A stretch of DNA of 64,000 bases from Leptotrichia sp. oral taxon 212 (GCF_001274535.1 NZ_CP012410.1:2267126-2331125), one strand, 5' to 3'. Positions 26,301 to 35,319 are shown, counted from the first letter of the stretch. Notes: a model not told the origin generated them from the sequence alone. Translations and numbers: made by a program.

Positions 26301-26446
26301 CTTCCATTTTCATCTTCCACTGAAAAAGAATAGCTTCCTGATTCTATATTTGACCATTTGCAGACATACAGTCCGTCATTTCTTTGTTTAAAATCTATTT
26401 TTTTATATAACTCATTGTTTCTAAATATTAACAGTATGTTTTTCAT
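23375..26446 (-). CDS. GH13 alpha-amylase / neopullulanase-type enzyme
   Basis: A 1023-residue glycoside hydrolase without a signal peptide, so probably cytoplasmic. The first 330 residues look like several beta-sandwich (CBM48/amylase N-terminal) modules. The catalytic barrel begins near 345 (WYNIFPDRFYNG). Conserved regions are FDGVFNHSSDRHW, GWRLDVPN (nucleophile Asp near 678), ITAELWG (acid/base Glu near 708) and GSHDTDR (Asp near 784). A C-terminal beta domain follows. It should cut alpha-1,4 (perhaps alpha-1,6) links in imported maltodextrins. It is unusually long compared with neopullulanases of about 590 residues. It is followed downstream by the convergent DUF441 gene. Confidence 0.85.
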   Translation of the reverse strand: MKNILLIFRNNELYKKIDFKQRNDGLYVCKWSNIESGSYSFSVEDENGSLQGVTYNHTAPFATDFEAKTEENVIPKPITGFQKGLDILVTYDSEKNKILFSKTKFYRMILDIKDFNLEKADEMKISGVFNGWTGDSEPIHHIEGTLYEVELALSEGTYEYKYFIDNEWYPKNENLKLIIGENGALFPQGDIGTGKFVFEAIDRKTNLKAIIHNYESLKYFNKLSDREYEFKIRTQMNDIERAYISVVLNEEDNYEMIYELERFRDRTNGFDYFGRIIDFGKEVEKLLYFFVLEDGGVKAYFDGKDLTFDKKPKRLSIKTTSEDIQIFKIPNWSKEAVWYNIFPDRFYNGNNYNDPIFNEFGPEAFKVNELHEQNFIEKYKWSKNENEEQFDRNRWTSDFGHQVSWEKEKEKNINYSLKYARMYGGDLKGIKEKIPYMKELGINAVWLNPVFFSYQNHKYGADDFRHISPDFGTIRTSGKKHGVEISENNGYGNKSYIDVLGKNAVNNSELKLLEVNLKGENKGKNGYGETENLATWVWTESDLIMADLIKEFHKNGIRVIFDGVFNHSSDRHWTFNMVMADGEKSEYKDWYKFTDFKEHVPVEEHFSDEDAYLTVSANKNRVIYNAWAGFNSLPEFNTFNEQYKEYIFNITRKWMYGPDGRVSANWQDDDGIDGWRLDVPNCLENQKFWHEWREVVKDVKADSYITAELWGNASGDINDGNKFDTVMNYEWLKTVIGYFINQGKEGGDTYKLKAQDFFNELREKRTWYPFQALQASQNLNGSHDTDRLYSRIVNDKVGRNLEEGKQLEKGYNGIRPDLASNYHPNTTIDWISSNIKPKDILKLISIFQMTYIGAPMLFYGDEVGMWGATDPYCRKPMLWDEFIYDMEKNPSKINRNEEYEQYLDKDLFQWYKKLIKIRKENRVLVYGKFKELLADNENDVIAYERSNEGRSIITVINNSSKDVQNIEFITGHPNEKYLDMIKGNIVKIDGKGKIKLSLKAKQGMILKRWVNEKVPDNVRMFRY

Positions 26447-26502
26447 TTCTCTCCCAATTCCTTTATTACACTTCTTATCCTCTAATTTTCAGATAAGAAA
26501 AT

Positions 26503-27873
26503 CTATATTTCAAAAAATACTTTATACGCCCTGTATGTTTCATACAAGTCAGCCTTGGAGGATATTTCAAACAGCGAATGCATTGATAAAAGCGCCGGCC
26601 CTGCATCTATTGTTCTTATTCCATAATAGGCAAGAAATTTTGCAACAGTTCCTCCTCCACCTTCATCAACTTTTCCAAATCCTCCAAATTGATATTTTAT
26701 ATCATTCTTATTAAATATCCGCCTTATTTCATGAATAAATTCAGCATCTGCATCGTTTGCGGCTACCTTTCCCCTGCTTCCTGTATATTTTGCAAATGCC
26801 AGTCCGTAGGAAAGTCTTGCAACGTTTTCAGGATCATGAACACTTTTAAATACAGGATTCATTGCCGCTGTGACATCTGATGACAACGCCTTTGAATTCC
26901 ATAGAGTTTCCCTCAGAATCTGATCATTATAATTTTCTTCTGTCATGGAAAGCAGTTTTCCTACAATCAGTTCAGGCAATGTTGTCTTTAAGCTTGTAGA
27001 ACCTTCACTTCCTATTTCTTCCTTGTCTGTCAGATATACCATTACAGTCTTTTCAGGATTTTTCACTTCATAAAGGGCTCTTAATGAAGTATATGCACAT
27101 ATTCTGTCATCCTGCCCATATCCTCCTATCATGCTCTGATCAATTCCCACATCCCTCAGCTTTCCTGCAGGAACTACTTCAAGCTCTGCAGTAATAAAGT
27201 CATCTTCTTCTATTCCATATTGTTCCTTAAGTTTATTAAGCACAAGCTGCTTTGTCTGTTTTTTGACATTTTCATCGTTCACTGGCATATTTCCAAATAA
27301 AAGCTTCAGTTCCTCACCTTTGATAACTTCCCTGGTATTTCTCTCATCCTGAACCTTATAGGACAGATGTGGAAGTATATCAGGCACACTGAATACAGGA
27401 TCTATATCCTTTTCTCCTATTGAAAGTGTAACTTTTTTCCCGTTAGACAGAAATACTACCCCATGTAAGGCTAAAGGTGTCGCTGCCCATTGATACTTCT
27501 TTATTCCTCCATAATAATGGGTATTTAAAAGTGCAAACTCCTCTTCTTCCTTTATTGGATTTGGTTTTAAATCAAGCCTTGGAGAATCAATGTGTGAAAC
27601 TATCATATTAATTCCACTTTTGATATCTTTACCCACTATTACTGCAATAAGGTTTTTGTCCCTGTTATTAAAATAGACCTTGTCTCCCTTTTTTAATTCT
27701 GTTTTTTCATTTATGTTAACAAATCCATTTTTCTTAAGTTCTTCTTCGGTAACAGTTACAAATTCCCTTTCTGTCTTTGCAGAATCAAGGTATGCCTTAT
27801 ATTCTTCCGAAAATTCAAAAATTCTCTTTTTTTCCTCTTCAGTATAACTTTTCCATAAATTTTCCCTGTTCAT
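26503..27873 (-). CDS. M18 family aminopeptidase
   Basis: A 456-residue cytoplasmic zinc aminopeptidase of the ApeA/LAP4 family. It shows MIVSHIDSPRLDLKPNP (metal-binding His/Asp), LTDKEEIGSEGSTSL (catalytic Glu pair), SSDVTAAMNP and the C-terminal SMHSLFEISSKADL (metal His). It removes N-terminal residues from peptides and would finish digestion of Opp-imported peptides. Start chosen at 27873, where AGGAGG lies nine bases upstream; the frame is open further upstream without a ribosome site. GH13 follows 57 bases downstream and may be co-transcribed. Confidence 0.9.
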   Translation of the reverse strand: MNRENLWKSYTEEEKKRIFEFSEEYKAYLDSAKTEREFVTVTEEELKKNGFVNINEKTELKKGDKVYFNNRDKNLIAVIVGKDIKSGINMIVSHIDSPRLDLKPNPIKEEEEFALLNTHYYGGIKKYQWAATPLALHGVVFLSNGKKVTLSIGEKDIDPVFSVPDILPHLSYKVQDERNTREVIKGEELKLLFGNMPVNDENVKKQTKQLVLNKLKEQYGIEEDDFITAELEVVPAGKLRDVGIDQSMIGGYGQDDRICAYTSLRALYEVKNPEKTVMVYLTDKEEIGSEGSTSLKTTLPELIVGKLLSMTEENYNDQILRETLWNSKALSSDVTAAMNPVFKSVHDPENVARLSYGLAFAKYTGSRGKVAANDADAEFIHEIRRIFNKNDIKYQFGGFGKVDEGGGGTVAKFLAYYGIRTIDAGPALLSMHSLFEISSKADLYETYRAYKVFFEI

Positions 27874-28015
27874 ATATATACCTCCTGTCTTAACTTTACA
27901 TTCCTGTTTTGTAGTAGTAAATTGTATCATTTTTATAGATTTTAGTCTATACCAAATTTTCGAGTACAACAAAACAGACAGCAATATACAGATTTATTTA
28001 AATATTTTACAGTAA

Positions 28016-28085
28016 AAAACGGATATCTAAAAATACTTTCTGAACCAATGAATAAGTTCGCCTATTTTCAATAAATATCCGTTTT
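28016..28085 (-). terminator. Terminator after hydF
   Basis: AAAAACGGATAT and ATATCCGTTTT pair over 11 bases around a long loop. It lies 40 bases beyond the hydF stop and upstream of the M18 gene. Confidence 0.55.
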
Positions 28086-28124
28086 ATATAATTAAATTCT
28101 TATAAAATAAATAATAATTTATTA

Positions 28125-29342
28125 TTATTCTGGCATAGTGCCTTTTATAGCTCTGTCCAGTATACCTGTCAGATAGGCAAGCGTTACTCCATAATTTGTT
28201 ATAGGAACACCCTTTTCTTCTGCCATCTGGATACGGTTTACCATATTCTTCCTTGTTATCATACATGAGCCGCAATGAATAATTAAATCTACATTTTCCA
28301 TGTGGAACTCTTTTTCCTTAAAAGTTGCTCCATTCTGAAAAATGATATTCAGATTGGGATTTATTTTTTTCTTCAGAAGATTAGGTATTTTTACAGTTCC
28401 TATATCCTCATGAGATGTTGTATGGGCACAGCTTTCTGCAATCAGGACTGTTCCTTCCTTCTTATTTTTCAGGCCTTCCAATGCCCTGATTCCTTCAATG
28501 AACTTTTTTATATCCCCCTTCTGTCTGGCAAACAGCATCGAAAAACTTGTCAGCGGTATGTCCTCAGGAACTATTTTATCCACTGTTTTAAATACCTGTG
28601 AATCTGTAATTACAAGATCAATATTCTGAATTTCCCTTATTGTTTCTTCAAGTTCAGTTTCCCTCACCACTATTGTTTTTATTCCATTATCCAGACATTC
28701 TCTTATTACCTGAACCTGTGGCAGTATAAGTCTTCCTTTTGGAGCTTCTGAATCAATGGGAACTACAAGTACTACTGTCGAACCATATGCAACCAGATCT
28801 CCTATTAGCGGAGGATCTTCTTCCTGATTTTTCAGATTTTTCATTATTATCTCTAACAAATTTTCTCTCTTTAAATGAACATTTTCATCTAAAAAGCTGT
28901 CTCCTGAATTTTCTTTCCTTAATTTTTTTCTTTCTTCGTCCTTCAGCAGATCAAGTTTATTCCACACAAAAACATGAGGTATTCTGAATCTCTGAAAAAA
29001 CAGCTTTGCTTCTTTCTTTTCTTCCATGTCTATTTTGTCCGCATTCAGGACATATATTGCCAAATCAGTCTTCTGCAAAATTTCTTCCGTTTTTTCAACT
29101 CTCATTTTACCTAAACTTCCAATATCATCCAGTCCCGCCGTATCTATAATTCTAACAGGTCCATAGCCTATCAGCTCCATAGACTTGTAGACAGGATCCG
29201 TTGTCGTTCCGGGAATATCTGAAACCAGTGAAATTTCCTGATTTAACAGGAGATTAAAAATACTTGACTTTCCAGCATTCCTTCTTCCAAAAAATGCTAT
29301 ATGTTTTCTGTTTGAGTCAGGCGTATTCAATCTCTCCATCAT
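28125..29342 (-). CDS. hydF: [FeFe]-hydrogenase maturation GTPase HydF
   Basis: A 405-residue scaffold on which the two-iron subcluster of [FeFe]-hydrogenase is assembled. The N-terminal GTPase has P-loop GRRNAGKSS (19-27), DIPGTTTDP and NKLD. The C-terminal part carries the 4Fe-4S ligands CAHTT and HCGSC. The start ATG overlaps the hydG stop by four bases (ATGA), showing translational coupling. It is the last gene of the cluster. No hydE or hydrogenase subunit gene is in the window. Confidence 0.93.
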   Translation of the reverse strand: MMERLNTPDSNRKHIAFFGRRNAGKSSIFNLLLNQEISLVSDIPGTTTDPVYKSMELIGYGPVRIIDTAGLDDIGSLGKMRVEKTEEILQKTDLAIYVLNADKIDMEEKKEAKLFFQRFRIPHVFVWNKLDLLKDEERKKLRKENSGDSFLDENVHLKRENLLEIIMKNLKNQEEDPPLIGDLVAYGSTVVLVVPIDSEAPKGRLILPQVQVIRECLDNGIKTIVVRETELEETIREIQNIDLVITDSQVFKTVDKIVPEDIPLTSFSMLFARQKGDIKKFIEGIRALEGLKNKKEGTVLIAESCAHTTSHEDIGTVKIPNLLKKKINPNLNIIFQNGATFKEKEFHMENVDLIIHCGSCMITRKNMVNRIQMAEEKGVPITNYGVTLAYLTGILDRAIKGTMPE

Positions 29343-30736
29343 AGATACAGATCCCTTTCTCCTGCCTTCAGTTTATCTATATTTTTCAGAACAAACTGTT
29401 CCAGTCTCTTATTTTCAATTGTTGCCGCCTGTTCCCTTACAAATTTTTCGACTTTTGCCAGTAATTCCTTATCCCCGTAATCTACCGCATATTCCACCAG
29501 AGTTGTCAGGGCATTAGGCTTACACAGGTTATGAATCATTTCAGATTTTGCTATTTCCATGAATTTTTCTCCGACTCTTCCTGTTCTGTAGCAAGAAGTA
29601 CAGTAACTAGGAATATATCCTGCCGCCATAAGGTCTTCTATTACCTGTTTTGGGCTTCTTTCATCTGCAGTAGCAAACTGGCTTACATTTCTTCCTTTTA
29701 TATGCTCTTCATATCCTCCAACACCAGTACATGAACCTGCACTTACCTGAGAAATTCCATGTTGTATAAGTATTTCCCTCATTTCTGCAGTTTCCCTTGT
29801 TGACAGGATCATACCTGTATACGGAACGGCTATTCTTATAATTGTAACTATTTTCTTAAATGTCTCATCATCTAACAAATAAGGAAATGTTTCCAGATTT
29901 ACTCCTTCTGCAGGTCTTAACCTTGGAACTGAAATTGTGTGGAAACCTACTCCAAACCTTTTTTCCAGATGTTCGTTATGCATCATAAGTCCCAGTACTT
30001 CAAACTTAGGATCTGCAAGACCAAACAGCACTCCTGCACCCACATCTTCTATTCCTGCTTCCATTGCCCTGTCAAAAGATGTTGTATGATAGTCATAGTT
30101 CCCTTTTAAGCATTTCGGGTGAACTTTTTTATAGACTTCTTCATCATAAGTTTCCTGAAACAGTATATAAGTTCCTATTCCCTTTTCATTCAATCTTCTA
30201 TAATTTTCAACTGTTGTTGCAGCTATATTTACATTTATTCTTCTTATTTTACCATTTTTATTATAAGTATCATAAATTGTATCTATTGCCTCAAGTATAT
30301 ATTCTATGTCACAGTTTACAGGGTCTTCCCCTGCTTCCAGTGCAAGTCTTTTATGTCCCATTTCTTCCAGTATCATAACTTCCTTTTTTATTTCTTCCAT
30401 TGACAGTCTTCTACGATGAAATTTGTTTTCCTTCTTGTATCCACAGTAAACACAGTTATTTACACAGAAATCACTTATATAGAGTGGCGCAAACAGGACT
30501 ATCCTGTTACCATATACATCTTTTTTTATTTTTCCGGCTATCTGAAACATTTTTTCAACTAGGTCGTCATCCTTAATATACAAAAGTTTCGCTATATCCA
30601 GATGTGTTATTTTTTCTTTATTTTCTGCCTTTCTAAGTACTTCCAGTATATCTTCCCTTGTAGCATTTTTCCCTTCTTCTAATAATTGAAAAATTTTCTC
30701 TCTGTCAATTTTCACATGTTCCTTGAATCTTTCCAT
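29339..30736 (-). CDS. hydG: [FeFe]-hydrogenase maturase HydG (tyrosine lyase)
   Basis: A radical SAM enzyme of about 465 residues that cleaves tyrosine to make the CO and CN ligands of the H-cluster. The radical SAM motif is CVNNCVYC. The C-terminal auxiliary cluster has CTSC with a further Cys in SYCTSCYRTGRVGE and NLCKPN. Start chosen at 30736 because AAGGAG lies nine bases upstream; the ATG at 30745 would be too close to it. It is coupled to hydF. The TM1266-like regulator gene lies 150 bases upstream. Confidence 0.92.
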   Translation of the reverse strand: MERFKEHVKIDREKIFQLLEEGKNATREDILEVLRKAENKEKITHLDIAKLLYIKDDDLVEKMFQIAGKIKKDVYGNRIVLFAPLYISDFCVNNCVYCGYKKENKFHRRRLSMEEIKKEVMILEEMGHKRLALEAGEDPVNCDIEYILEAIDTIYDTYNKNGKIRRINVNIAATTVENYRRLNEKGIGTYILFQETYDEEVYKKVHPKCLKGNYDYHTTSFDRAMEAGIEDVGAGVLFGLADPKFEVLGLMMHNEHLEKRFGVGFHTISVPRLRPAEGVNLETFPYLLDDETFKKIVTIIRIAVPYTGMILSTRETAEMREILIQHGISQVSAGSCTGVGGYEEHIKGRNVSQFATADERSPKQVIEDLMAAGYIPSYCTSCYRTGRVGEKFMEIAKSEMIHNLCKPNALTTLVEYAVDYGDKELLAKVEKFVREQAATIENKRLEQFVLKNIDKLKAGERDLYL

Positions 30737-30887
30737 AAATTCCATCTCCTTTTGGATTAGATACATTTGAAACTTGTATTTCAAAGTATCTTTTCCATTA
30801 GTTTATAAATTAAATCTCAATGACCTTCCTACCCTCATAACCTCTTTAAAAATAAATTTTCAGAAATTATCAGTACATCTCAATATT

Positions 30888-31145
30888 TTAATCCATTTCC
30901 TTTTTAGAAACTGTTGTTTTTACCTGTATTTCCGGAATGCTTCCTAATTTTCCTGTAAATGAATTTATTTCATCCATTGTTCCAAGCATTATTATTGAAA
31001 CTACTGATACACCTTCATTATGAAAAGGAAGTCCCATTCTGCCATAAATATACTGCTGAAAGTTTGCCACAATATTATTGAATTCAACTTGATGTTCTTT
31101 GGCATTTTCCATCATAACACTTATTACTGCTATTCTTTTTTTCAT
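30888..31145 (-). CDS. TM1266-family iron-only hydrogenase system regulator
   Basis: An 85-residue protein with an ACT/ferredoxin-like fold pattern: RIAVISVMMENAKEHQVEFN, GRMGLPFHNEGVSVVSIIMLG and IPEIQVKTTVSK. This is the small family named for TM1266, regularly found beside hydE/F/G and thought to regulate or sense in hydrogenase maturation; the mechanism is unknown. Start at 31145 follows AAAGGGATG; the longer open frame lacks a ribosome site. First gene of the hydG-hydF group. Confidence 0.82.
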   Translation of the reverse strand: MKKRIAVISVMMENAKEHQVEFNNIVANFQQYIYGRMGLPFHNEGVSVVSIIMLGTMDEINSFTGKLGSIPEIQVKTTVSKKEMD

Positions 31146-31280
31146 AATATCATCCCTTTCAAAACAGATTTTAGAAAATAATATTTTTCTCTTTAATTTT
31201 ATTATATCTTTAAAATTATCTAAGTCAATGAATTTAAAAATATTATTTTTCATTTGAAAATCAAATAGTTTTAATAGCAA

Positions 31281-31405
31281 AAAAAGAAGGCTATCTCAAA
31301 ATTTAAAAAACATGAAAACTATATTTGTTCATTTGCTAAAATTTCACAATTCATAAATACAATTTTTACATTATTTTTCAATTTTTCTGAGATAGTCTCC
31401 TCAAA
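31281..31405. repeat. GTCTCAAAA repeat copy
   Basis: GAAGGCTATCTCAAAA on the left and TTCTGAGATAGTCTCCTC on the right are imperfect inverted ends. The interior shares GAAAACTATATTTG and CTAAAATTT with the copies at 15901 and 23243. It lies between pgi (just downstream of its stop) and the hydrogenase regulator, and can terminate pgi. Confidence 0.6.
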
Positions 31406-31421
31406 TAATTTATTTTCAGTT

Positions 31422-32777
31422 TTATTTCATTTCGCTTAATTTTGCTTCAAGTTTTTTACCCTCTTCTTCATATCCAGGTTTTCCAAGCAGTGCAAACATA
31501 TTTTTCTTATACGCTTCAACTCCCGGCTGATCAAACGGGTTCACTCCAAGAAGATATCCGCTTACTCCGCATGCTTTTTCAAAGAAGTAGAAAGCATACC
31601 CTAAATGATAAGGTGTAACTTCAGGTATATTTACACCAAGATTAGGAACTCCTCCATCTATATGCGCCAATATAACTCCGTCAGTAGCTTTTTTATTTAC
31701 ATAATCCAAAGTTTTTCCGGCTATGAAGTTAAGCCCGTCAAGATTTTCCGCATCTTTTTCAATTACATATTCTGATTCAGGTTTTTCTATTGAAACCACT
31801 GTTTCAAAGAACATTCTCTGACCTTCCTGAATGTATTGACCTAAAGAATGCAAGTCAGCTGAAAAATCTACAGAAGATGGATAAAGTCCTTTTCCGTCTT
31901 TTCCTTCAGATTCTCCAAACAGCTGTTTCCACCATTCAGCAAAATAATGAAGTCTAGGTTCATAATTTACCATTATTTCTATATTTTTCCCTTTTCTAAG
32001 AAGAATATTTCTTACTGCCGCATACTGTAAAGTCTGGTTATCTTCAAGTGTTTTTCCGTTATAATCTTTTACAGCATCTGCCGCTCCCTTCATCAGGTCA
32101 TCAATATCTATTCCGGCAGCTGCAATTGGAAGCAGTCCAACTGCTGTCAGTACTGAAAATCTTCCACCAACATTGTCAGGTACGACAAATGTTTCATATC
32201 CTTCAGCATCAGCCAGTGTTTTCAATGCTCCCCTAGCCTTATCCGTTGTGGCATATATTCTTTTTCCTGCTTCTTCCTTGCCATATTTATCTTCAAGCAT
32301 TTTCTTAAATACTCTGAAAGCTATTGCCGGCTCAGTTGTAGTTCCGGATTTTGAAATTACATTTACGGAAAAATCCCTGTCTCCTACTAAATCTATTAGA
32401 TGATTTAAATAGACACCGCTCATATTTGTTCCTGCAAAATAAATTTCAGGCCCTTTTCTTTTTTCCTTAGGCAGATTGTTGTAAAAACTGTGTGATAAAA
32501 ATTCAATCGCCGCTTTCGCTCCAAGGTATGAACCACCTATTCCTATTACAATAAGAACTTCCGAATCAGATTTTATTTTTTCCGCAGCCTTTTTTATTCT
32601 CGTAAATTCTTCCTTATCATAATCCTCCGGCAATGTCAGCCATCCAAGATAATCATTTCCTGCCCCATTTTTTGATACCAGAACCTCATTTGCCAGTTCA
32701 ACATACGGTTTTATCTGCTTTATTTCTTCATCACTTATAAAATTTCTTGCAAATTGATAACTAAAATTCAATTTCAT
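31422..32777 (-). CDS. pgi: Glucose-6-phosphate isomerase
   Basis: A 451-residue cytoplasmic enzyme that interconverts glucose 6-phosphate and fructose 6-phosphate. Visible blocks are [30 protein letters not shown] (sugar phosphate binding), [17 protein letters not shown] (signature) and [14 protein letters not shown] near the end (catalytic region). The length fits the short Gram-positive/Thermotoga-like type. An AAAGGATG site precedes the start. It is followed by the repeat hairpin at 31281-31405. Confidence 0.95.
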   Translation of the reverse strand: MKLNFSYQFARNFISDEEIKQIKPYVELANEVLVSKNGAGNDYLGWLTLPEDYDKEEFTRIKKAAEKIKSDSEVLIVIGIGGSYLGAKAAIEFLSHSFYNNLPKEKRKGPEIYFAGTNMSGVYLNHLIDLVGDRDFSVNVISKSGTTTEPAIAFRVFKKMLEDKYGKEEAGKRIYATTDKARGALKTLADAEGYETFVVPDNVGGRFSVLTAVGLLPIAAAGIDIDDLMKGAADAVKDYNGKTLEDNQTLQYAAVRNILLRKGKNIEIMVNYEPRLHYFAEWWKQLFGESEGKDGKGLYPSSVDFSADLHSLGQYIQEGQRMFFETVVSIEKPESEYVIEKDAENLDGLNFIAGKTLDYVNKKATDGVILAHIDGGVPNLGVNIPEVTPYHLGYAFYFFEKACGVSGYLLGVNPFDQPGVEAYKKNMFALLGKPGYEEEGKKLEAKLSEMK

Positions 32778-32953
32778 CTTTTTTACATCCTTTCCATATT
32801 TTAAATATAATTATATTTTACTTTTATATAAGTTTTTATTTACTTTCATAAAATTTTAGAAAATATTATGAACAAAAGTTTTATATTATATTTATTTTTC
32901 TTTTCATAAAGTATAACAAAAAAGTACAGTTTTTTCAAGATAGGCAATAAATA

Positions 32954-33005
32954 AAAGTCACATTTCAGAATTATTCTGCTTCAGTCATAATTCTGATAGT
33001 GACTT
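32954..33005 (-). terminator. Terminator of the Tad2-like gene
   Basis: AGTCAC/GTGACT outer stem with an inner CAGAATTAT/ATAATTCTG stem (32954-33005), followed on the minus strand by TTTTATTTATT. It lies 15 bases after the stop codon, so the small gene has its own transcript end. Confidence 0.75.
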
Positions 33006-33019
33006 CCATAAATCTTTTT

Positions 33020-33235
33020 TTAAACTATTTCCCATTCTTTGGCAAACAGTTCAACATAATTTGGAATCCAAGGTACTCTGCCGAATCTGCTTTCTACGTA
33101 TAAGTAAGGGTGTGTGTTACATAGAGTCCCGTCAAGATTTTGAACTTTTACTCTGACATCATTGTTCCATTTAGGTAATCTCATTGCTTTTGCACCATCT
33201 TCTCTTATTACTGTAAATGCTTCTGAAAAGGTCAT
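33020..33235 (-). CDS. DUF2829 / Tad2-like small protein
   Basis: A 71-residue cytoplasmic protein. It starts MTFSEAFTVIREDGAKAMRL and ends with VPWIPNYVELFAKEWEIV. The PW-x-P-x7-A-x-[DE]-W-E ending and the F-x-x-A start are the pattern of DUF2829, the family of the phage anti-Thoeris protein Tad2, which binds cyclic ADP-ribose isomers. Here it stands alone between pgi and prs with an AAGGAG site and its own terminator; no phage genes are around. It could be an anti-defence relic or a host nucleotide-signal binder. The family call is by motif only. Confidence 0.65.
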   Translation of the reverse strand: MTFSEAFTVIREDGAKAMRLPKWNNDVRVKVQNLDGTLCNTHPYLYVESRFGRVPWIPNYVELFAKEWEIV

Positions 33236-33425
33236 AATACCAACTCCTTCAAAATAAATTATTTATATATTTTATATAAAAATCAGAGCCTGCCCCAAAT
33301 TATCTGCTATATCCAGTTATATTTCTAATCTATTTAATTCTTTACATTACAATTATAATACAAAAATATTAAAAATCAAGACATTTTTTTATTGATTTTA
33401 TGTTTTTAAATGTTAATTTTTATTT

Positions 33426-34409
33426 TCAACATTGTTCTGAAGGCAGCTCAAAAAGATCACTTATCGGTTCATCTTTTGCTATCCTTTTTATTGTTTCAGC
33501 AAATATTTCACTTGCTGACAATATTCTAAGCTTATCAAATCTCTGTTCTTCTGACAAATAAATACTATCTGTCACAACAATTTTTGTAAATACGGATTCC
33601 TTCAACCTTTCTATTGCAGGTCCTGAAAATACAGCATGTGTTGCACATGCATATACTTTTACAGCTCCTCTTTCTATAAGGACTTTGGCGGCATTACATA
33701 TAGTCCCTGCAGTATCGATCATATCATCTACTAGAATTACTTTTTTTCCTTCCACATCTCCAATTATGTTCATTACTTCACACTCATTTGCTTTTTGTCT
33801 TCTCTTATCTATTATTGCTAAAGGTGTATGTAGCCATTTTGCCAATCCTCTAGCTCTCTTAACTCCTCCTACATCAGGAGATACCACAACAGTATTTTCA
33901 GGTCCAAAGTCATATTTTATAAAATGCTTTGCCAGAATAGGCAATGCTTCCATATGATCAACAGGAATATCAAAGAATCCCTGCGTCTGCCTTGCATGTA
34001 AATCCATAGTCACCACTCTTGTAGCTCCTGCCTCTGCCAGAAGATTTGCAACTAATTTTGCAGTTATTGGTTCTCTTGGGCTTGCAGTCCTGTCCTGTCT
34101 TGCATAACCATAGTAAGGAATTATGGCTATTATTTCTTCCGCAGAAGCCCTTCTTAAAGCATCAATAAAAACTAGAAGTTCCATAATACTTTCATTTACT
34201 GGATTTGAAGTGGACTGAATAACAAACACTTTACATCCTCTTACGCTTTCTTCAGGTTTTATAAAAACTTCACCATCTGAAAATCTGTTCATTTTTACTA
34301 AGTTTAAGTCCATTTCAAGATCTTCTGACACTTTTTTTGCCAAATCCTGGCTTGAAGATCCTGCAAAAATCTTAATTTTCTTCTTTTCTTCCTCGCTTAA
34401 AACTAGCAT
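33426..34409 (-). CDS. prs: Ribose-phosphate pyrophosphokinase
   Basis: A 327-residue cytoplasmic enzyme that makes PRPP from ribose 5-phosphate and ATP. It shows the ATP-binding YYGYARQDRTASPREPI, the metal-binding DLHARQTQGFFDIPVD, VVSPDVGGVKRARGLA and the PRPP loop VILVDDMIDTAGT. Length and order match class I PRPP synthase. A GAAAGGA site precedes the start. It supplies nucleotide and amino acid synthesis. No operon partner is evident. Confidence 0.95.
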   Translation of the reverse strand: MLVLSEEEKKKIKIFAGSSSQDLAKKVSEDLEMDLNLVKMNRFSDGEVFIKPEESVRGCKVFVIQSTSNPVNESIMELLVFIDALRRASAEEIIAIIPYYGYARQDRTASPREPITAKLVANLLAEAGATRVVTMDLHARQTQGFFDIPVDHMEALPILAKHFIKYDFGPENTVVVSPDVGGVKRARGLAKWLHTPLAIIDKRRQKANECEVMNIIGDVEGKKVILVDDMIDTAGTICNAAKVLIERGAVKVYACATHAVFSGPAIERLKESVFTKIVVTDSIYLSEEQRFDKLRILSASEIFAETIKRIAKDEPISDLFELPSEQC

Positions 34410-34479
34410 CTAATATTTTCCTTTCTCACGATTGATTATCCTTTTTAAATTTATTACATCTATTATACCACAATTTTTT

Positions 34480-35319
34480 TTACTTTAGAAAATTTTTCTT
34501 TTTTTTATCTCTCTCCTTATCAAAAAACCATCCCCATTTATTGAAATATTTTATTGCTGATTTTGAGTGTATAATCATCATTTTACGGGATTTATACGAT
34601 GCCTTTCCATGCTCGTGTACAATTTCAGCTTCAGGATAATATACAACCTTAAATTTTTCTCCTATTCTTCTGCATAAATCATAATCTTCCATATACATGA
34701 AATATCTTTCATCAAATTTTCCTACCTCTTCAAAAACTTTAAACGGCACAAAAATAAAACATCCTGAAAGAATAGGCACTTCCATAACATGATTATAGTC
34801 ATATTTCCTCATTTCATATTTATAATCCATTTCCGCTATCATTTTCTTAAAGGGAAGAAATCTTCTGAATATTAGATTAAAAGGACTAGGTAACAATCTG
34901 CATGAATAATTTACCTTGCCATCCGGATCCTTTATTTTTGGTCCTATCTGTCCAATTTCAGGATGCTGTTCCATATAGTCATATATTTTTTCAACTGTGC
35001 CTTCTTCAAAAAATATATCAGGATTTATTATAAGATGATATTTAGTTATATTTTCCTGTTTATCGATCTTCTCTTTCAGAAGCTTTTCTATTACAGCATT
35101 ATGACCTGCTCCAAATCCTTTATTGGAATTATTGAATACGTACTCTATTCTGTCATCGTTAAACTTTTTTATAAATTCTCTCAGACTATCCTTTTCAGAA
35201 TTATCTGAAATAAATAATTTAAAATTAAGTTTTAATTTCTGAAAACAGTTTATTATTTTTTCAAGAACTTCTTCATCGGTATTATAAGTTACAATACATG
35301 CCGTTAAATCATACATCAT
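34480..35319 (-). CDS. Glycosyltransferase family 2 (rhamnosyltransferase-like)
   Basis: 279 residues with a GT-A fold: TACIVTYNTDEEVL at the N-terminus, GFGAGHNAVIEK, the metal/nucleotide motif NPDIFF, and the acceptor/catalytic region MYMEDYDLCRRIGEKF. A basic C-terminus (KKKKNFLK) suggests membrane association. The sequence resembles WbbL-type rhamnosyltransferases, and the gene lies just downstream of rfbB-rfbC for dTDP-rhamnose, so transfer of rhamnose to a surface glycan is likely. The exact acceptor is unknown. A hairpin at 35351-35420 separates it from rfbC. Confidence 0.8.
   Translation of the reverse strand: MMYDLTACIVTYNTDEEVLEKIINCFQKLKLNFKLFISDNSEKDSLREFIKKFNDDRIEYVFNNSNKGFGAGHNAVIEKLLKEKIDKQENITKYHLIINPDIFFEEGTVEKIYDYMEQHPEIGQIGPKIKDPDGKVNYSCRLLPSPFNLIFRRFLPFKKMIAEMDYKYEMRKYDYNHVMEVPILSGCFIFVPFKVFEEVGKFDERYFMYMEDYDLCRRIGEKFKVVYYPEAEIVHEHGKASYKSRKMMIIHSKSAIKYFNKWGWFFDKERDKKKKNFLK

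Noticed and set aside
33020-33235. Prophage remnant around the Tad2-like gene
   Set aside because: Both neighbours (pgi and prs) are housekeeping genes, and no integrase, capsid or other phage frames are near.
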